A stretch of 6,254 nt of DNA from NCBI GenBank assembly GCA_021802375.1, contig JAKAAL010000270.1, positions 1-6,254 of the forward strand, written 5' to 3'. Below, piece after piece: positions 5,473-6,254 of this stretch. Positions within the stretch are counted from its first letter, which is position 1. Every line of letters begins with the position of its first letter. This DNA is from Bacillota bacterium. GTDB lineage: Bacteria; Bacillota_E; Sulfobacillia; Sulfobacillales; Sulfobacillaceae. Below the pieces are notes generated by a model. That model was not told the origin of the DNA, did not search any database, and worked only from the letters and a program-made list of their open reading frames with translations. Made by a program: the position numbers and the translations under genes.

Positions 5473-5520
5473 ACTCTAATCGGACGTCAGGATCAGGGCC
5501 AAAACGCGTCCGATTAGAGT
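5473..5520. repeat. Perfect 14-bp inverted repeat with 20-base spacer
   Basis: ACTCTAATCGGACG (5473-5486) and CGTCCGATTAGAGT (5507-5520) are exact reverse complements. No T run follows on either strand, so it is not an intrinsic terminator. It sits 16 bases before the recombinase -35 box. Confidence 0.9.
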
Positions 5521-5535
5521 CTCAAACCGCATTGT

Positions 5536-5564
5536 TTGACAGATCGCTTCGAGGGTCTTAGACT
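5536..5564 (+). promoter_or_regulatory. Sigma-A-type promoter of the serine recombinase
   Basis: TTGACA (5536-5541) is a perfect -35 box. After a 17-base spacer, TAGACT (5559-5564) matches the -10 consensus at four of six. Transcription would start near 5571, about 30 bases before the ATG. The -10 lies within an AGACTCTA motif shared with the inverted repeat upstream, suggesting self-repression by the recombinase. Confidence 0.6.
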
Positions 5565-5602
5565 CTATCCCGACACTTTTCGGACCCAGGAGGCGGTCGC
5601 GT

Positions 5603-6173
5603 ATGGGGCATCGGGTGGGCTATATTCGGGTGAGCAGTGGGGATCAACAGCCGGCGCGGCAACTGGACCAGGTGGCGGTCGACCGGGTGTTTATTGAGTA
5701 TGCATCCGGGAAGGATATCCACCGGCCGCAGCTGGAACAGTTATTGGCCTTTGTGCGCGCGGGCGATACGGTGGTCGTCCATAGCCTGGACCGCCTCGCG
5801 CGCAATTTGGCGGATCTGCGCCAGCTGGTCGCGCGGTTGACGCACCAGGGCGTCCGGGTGGAGTTTGTCCACGAGCAGTTGACCTTTACCGGCGACGACT
5901 CACCCATGGCCCAGCTGATGCTCTCCGTGATGGGGGCCTTTGCCGAATTTGAGCGGGCCCTCCTGCGGGACACGGCAACGCGAAGGCATTGCTTTAGCCA
6001 AACAACGGGGCGTCTATCGGGGCCGCAAGCGCGCCTTGACGGCCGCGCAAGTGCAGGTGCTCCGGCAGCGGGCGCAGGCCGGGGAAGCGAAGACGGCCCT
6101 CGCCCAGGCCTTTGGAATTAGTCGCGAGACCGTCTATCAGTATTTACGGCACTCCGAGTCGGATACCTTCTGA
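5603..6173 (+). pseudogene. Resolvase/invertase-type serine recombinase, frameshifted
   Basis: Serine recombinases cut and rejoin DNA at short dyad sites through a phosphoserine link. The N-terminal catalytic domain starts VGYIRVSSGDQ (nucleophile most likely Ser11). It continues with VDRVFIEYASGKD, GDTVVVHSLDRLARN with the conserved catalytic arginines, and MLSVMGAFAEFERALL leading into the long E helix. AGGAGG (5588-5593) lies 9 bases before ATG. At about 5970-5973 the frame breaks. Removing one base (for example C5971) turns the sequence into LLRERQREGIALAKQRGVYRGRKR, the normal family sequence, and continues to a helix-turn-helix (AGEAKTALAQAFGISRETVY) and TGA at 6173. The repaired protein would be 189 aa, the usual size for Tn3-type resolvases and invertases. 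As it stands, translation ends at 6121 with about 48 unrelated residues and no DNA-binding domain. It looks more GC-rich than sigH. No transposase is seen nearby. Confidence 0.92.
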
Positions 6174-6254
6174 GCGCCATGTCTTGTGGCTTATACGCCC
6201 CTGTTTATGCCTTATCGAACATTTGGTCGGATTCCTACCACGTATCGTTATTCC
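6174..6254. other. Window end, nothing recognised
   Basis: I see no gene, hairpin with T tail, or repeat in these 81 bases. The right boundary of the recombinase-carrying element, if there is one, is not visible here. Confidence 0.5.

Larger units (their letters stand above)
5443..5573. promoter_or_regulatory. Cluster of ACTCT motifs upstream of the recombinase, res-like
   Basis: Four related motifs occur within 131 bases: ACTCTCAT (5443-5450, forward), ACTCTAATCGGACG (5473-5486, forward), its exact reverse complement (5507-5520), and AGACTCTATCCCGAC (5559-5573 region, forward). The last also forms an 8-bp inverted pair, TAGAGTCT/AGACTCTA, with 5515-5522, and it overlaps the promoter -10. 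Resolvase genes of the Tn3 type are usually preceded by res, a set of inverted binding sites where the protein recombines DNA and represses itself. The arrangement fits that idea, but the spacings (48 and 53 bp overall) are not the classic 28/34/25. Confidence 0.45.

Noticed and set aside
5603..6173. IS607-type transposon recombinase
   Set aside because: IS607 enzymes carry the DNA-binding domain at the N terminus; here the helix-turn-helix is C-terminal, as in resolvases and invertases, and no tnpB is present.
1..6254. CRISPR array, rRNA or prophage structural module
   Set aside because: No regularly spaced repeats, no rRNA-like sequence and no recognisable phage structural genes were seen.

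Overview
The window looks like chromosomal DNA of a moderately high-GC, spore-forming Bacillota (Firmicutes). The main evidence is an intact gene for the sporulation sigma factor SigH, close to the Bacillus protein along its whole length. Strong GGAGG-type ribosome sites, a tRNA gene with encoded CCA, and several simple intrinsic terminators agree. An acidophilic lineage such as Sulfobacillus would fit the GC level and the very acidic Cys-rich protein, but that is inference from style, not proof.

Layout. 1-921 is conserved core: sigH (best start GTG 54), then tRNA-Thr(UGU) at 810-885 and its terminator. In most Firmicutes sigH is followed by rpmG/secE/nusG. Here everything after the tRNA is accessory or decayed, so the tRNA marks a core/accessory border. 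922-1707 has no convincing gene: it holds hairpins, an orphan minus-strand terminator at 1459-1483 and a possible degraded minus-strand reading frame (929-1297). 1708-2058 is a PhoB-type winged-helix remnant with an in-frame TGA. 2101-2719 is an overlapping pair with good ribosome sites: an 82-aa helical protein of unknown function and a 127-aa protein ending in a sigma-70 region 4-like helix-turn-helix. 2945-3183 is a glutaredoxin-like gene, easily missed because it is broken by an apparent 2-bp insertion and an in-frame TAG. 3259-4341 encodes a 360-aa acidic protein with 20 cysteines and no visible signal peptide. A hairpin at 4344-4386 separates it from a convergent minus-strand gene (4391-5266) for a single-pass membrane-anchored or secreted protein of unknown function. 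5267-5602 is an intergenic region with a perfect 14-bp inverted repeat, further copies of its ACTCT core, and a good promoter leading into a resolvase/invertase-type serine recombinase (5603-6173) broken by one extra base. 6174-6254 shows nothing recognisable.

How it fits together. The stretch after the tRNA mixes intact small regulatory or unknown genes with at least three damaged genes (winged helix, glutaredoxin, recombinase), as expected of an old integration region or mobile-element graveyard. The most promising leads are the recombinase control region, where repeated ACTCTA motifs overlap the promoter in a res-like arrangement; the Cys-rich protein beside a broken thiol-redox gene; and the small overlapping sigma-like gene pair. 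No CRISPR array, rRNA gene or complete transposon is visible.
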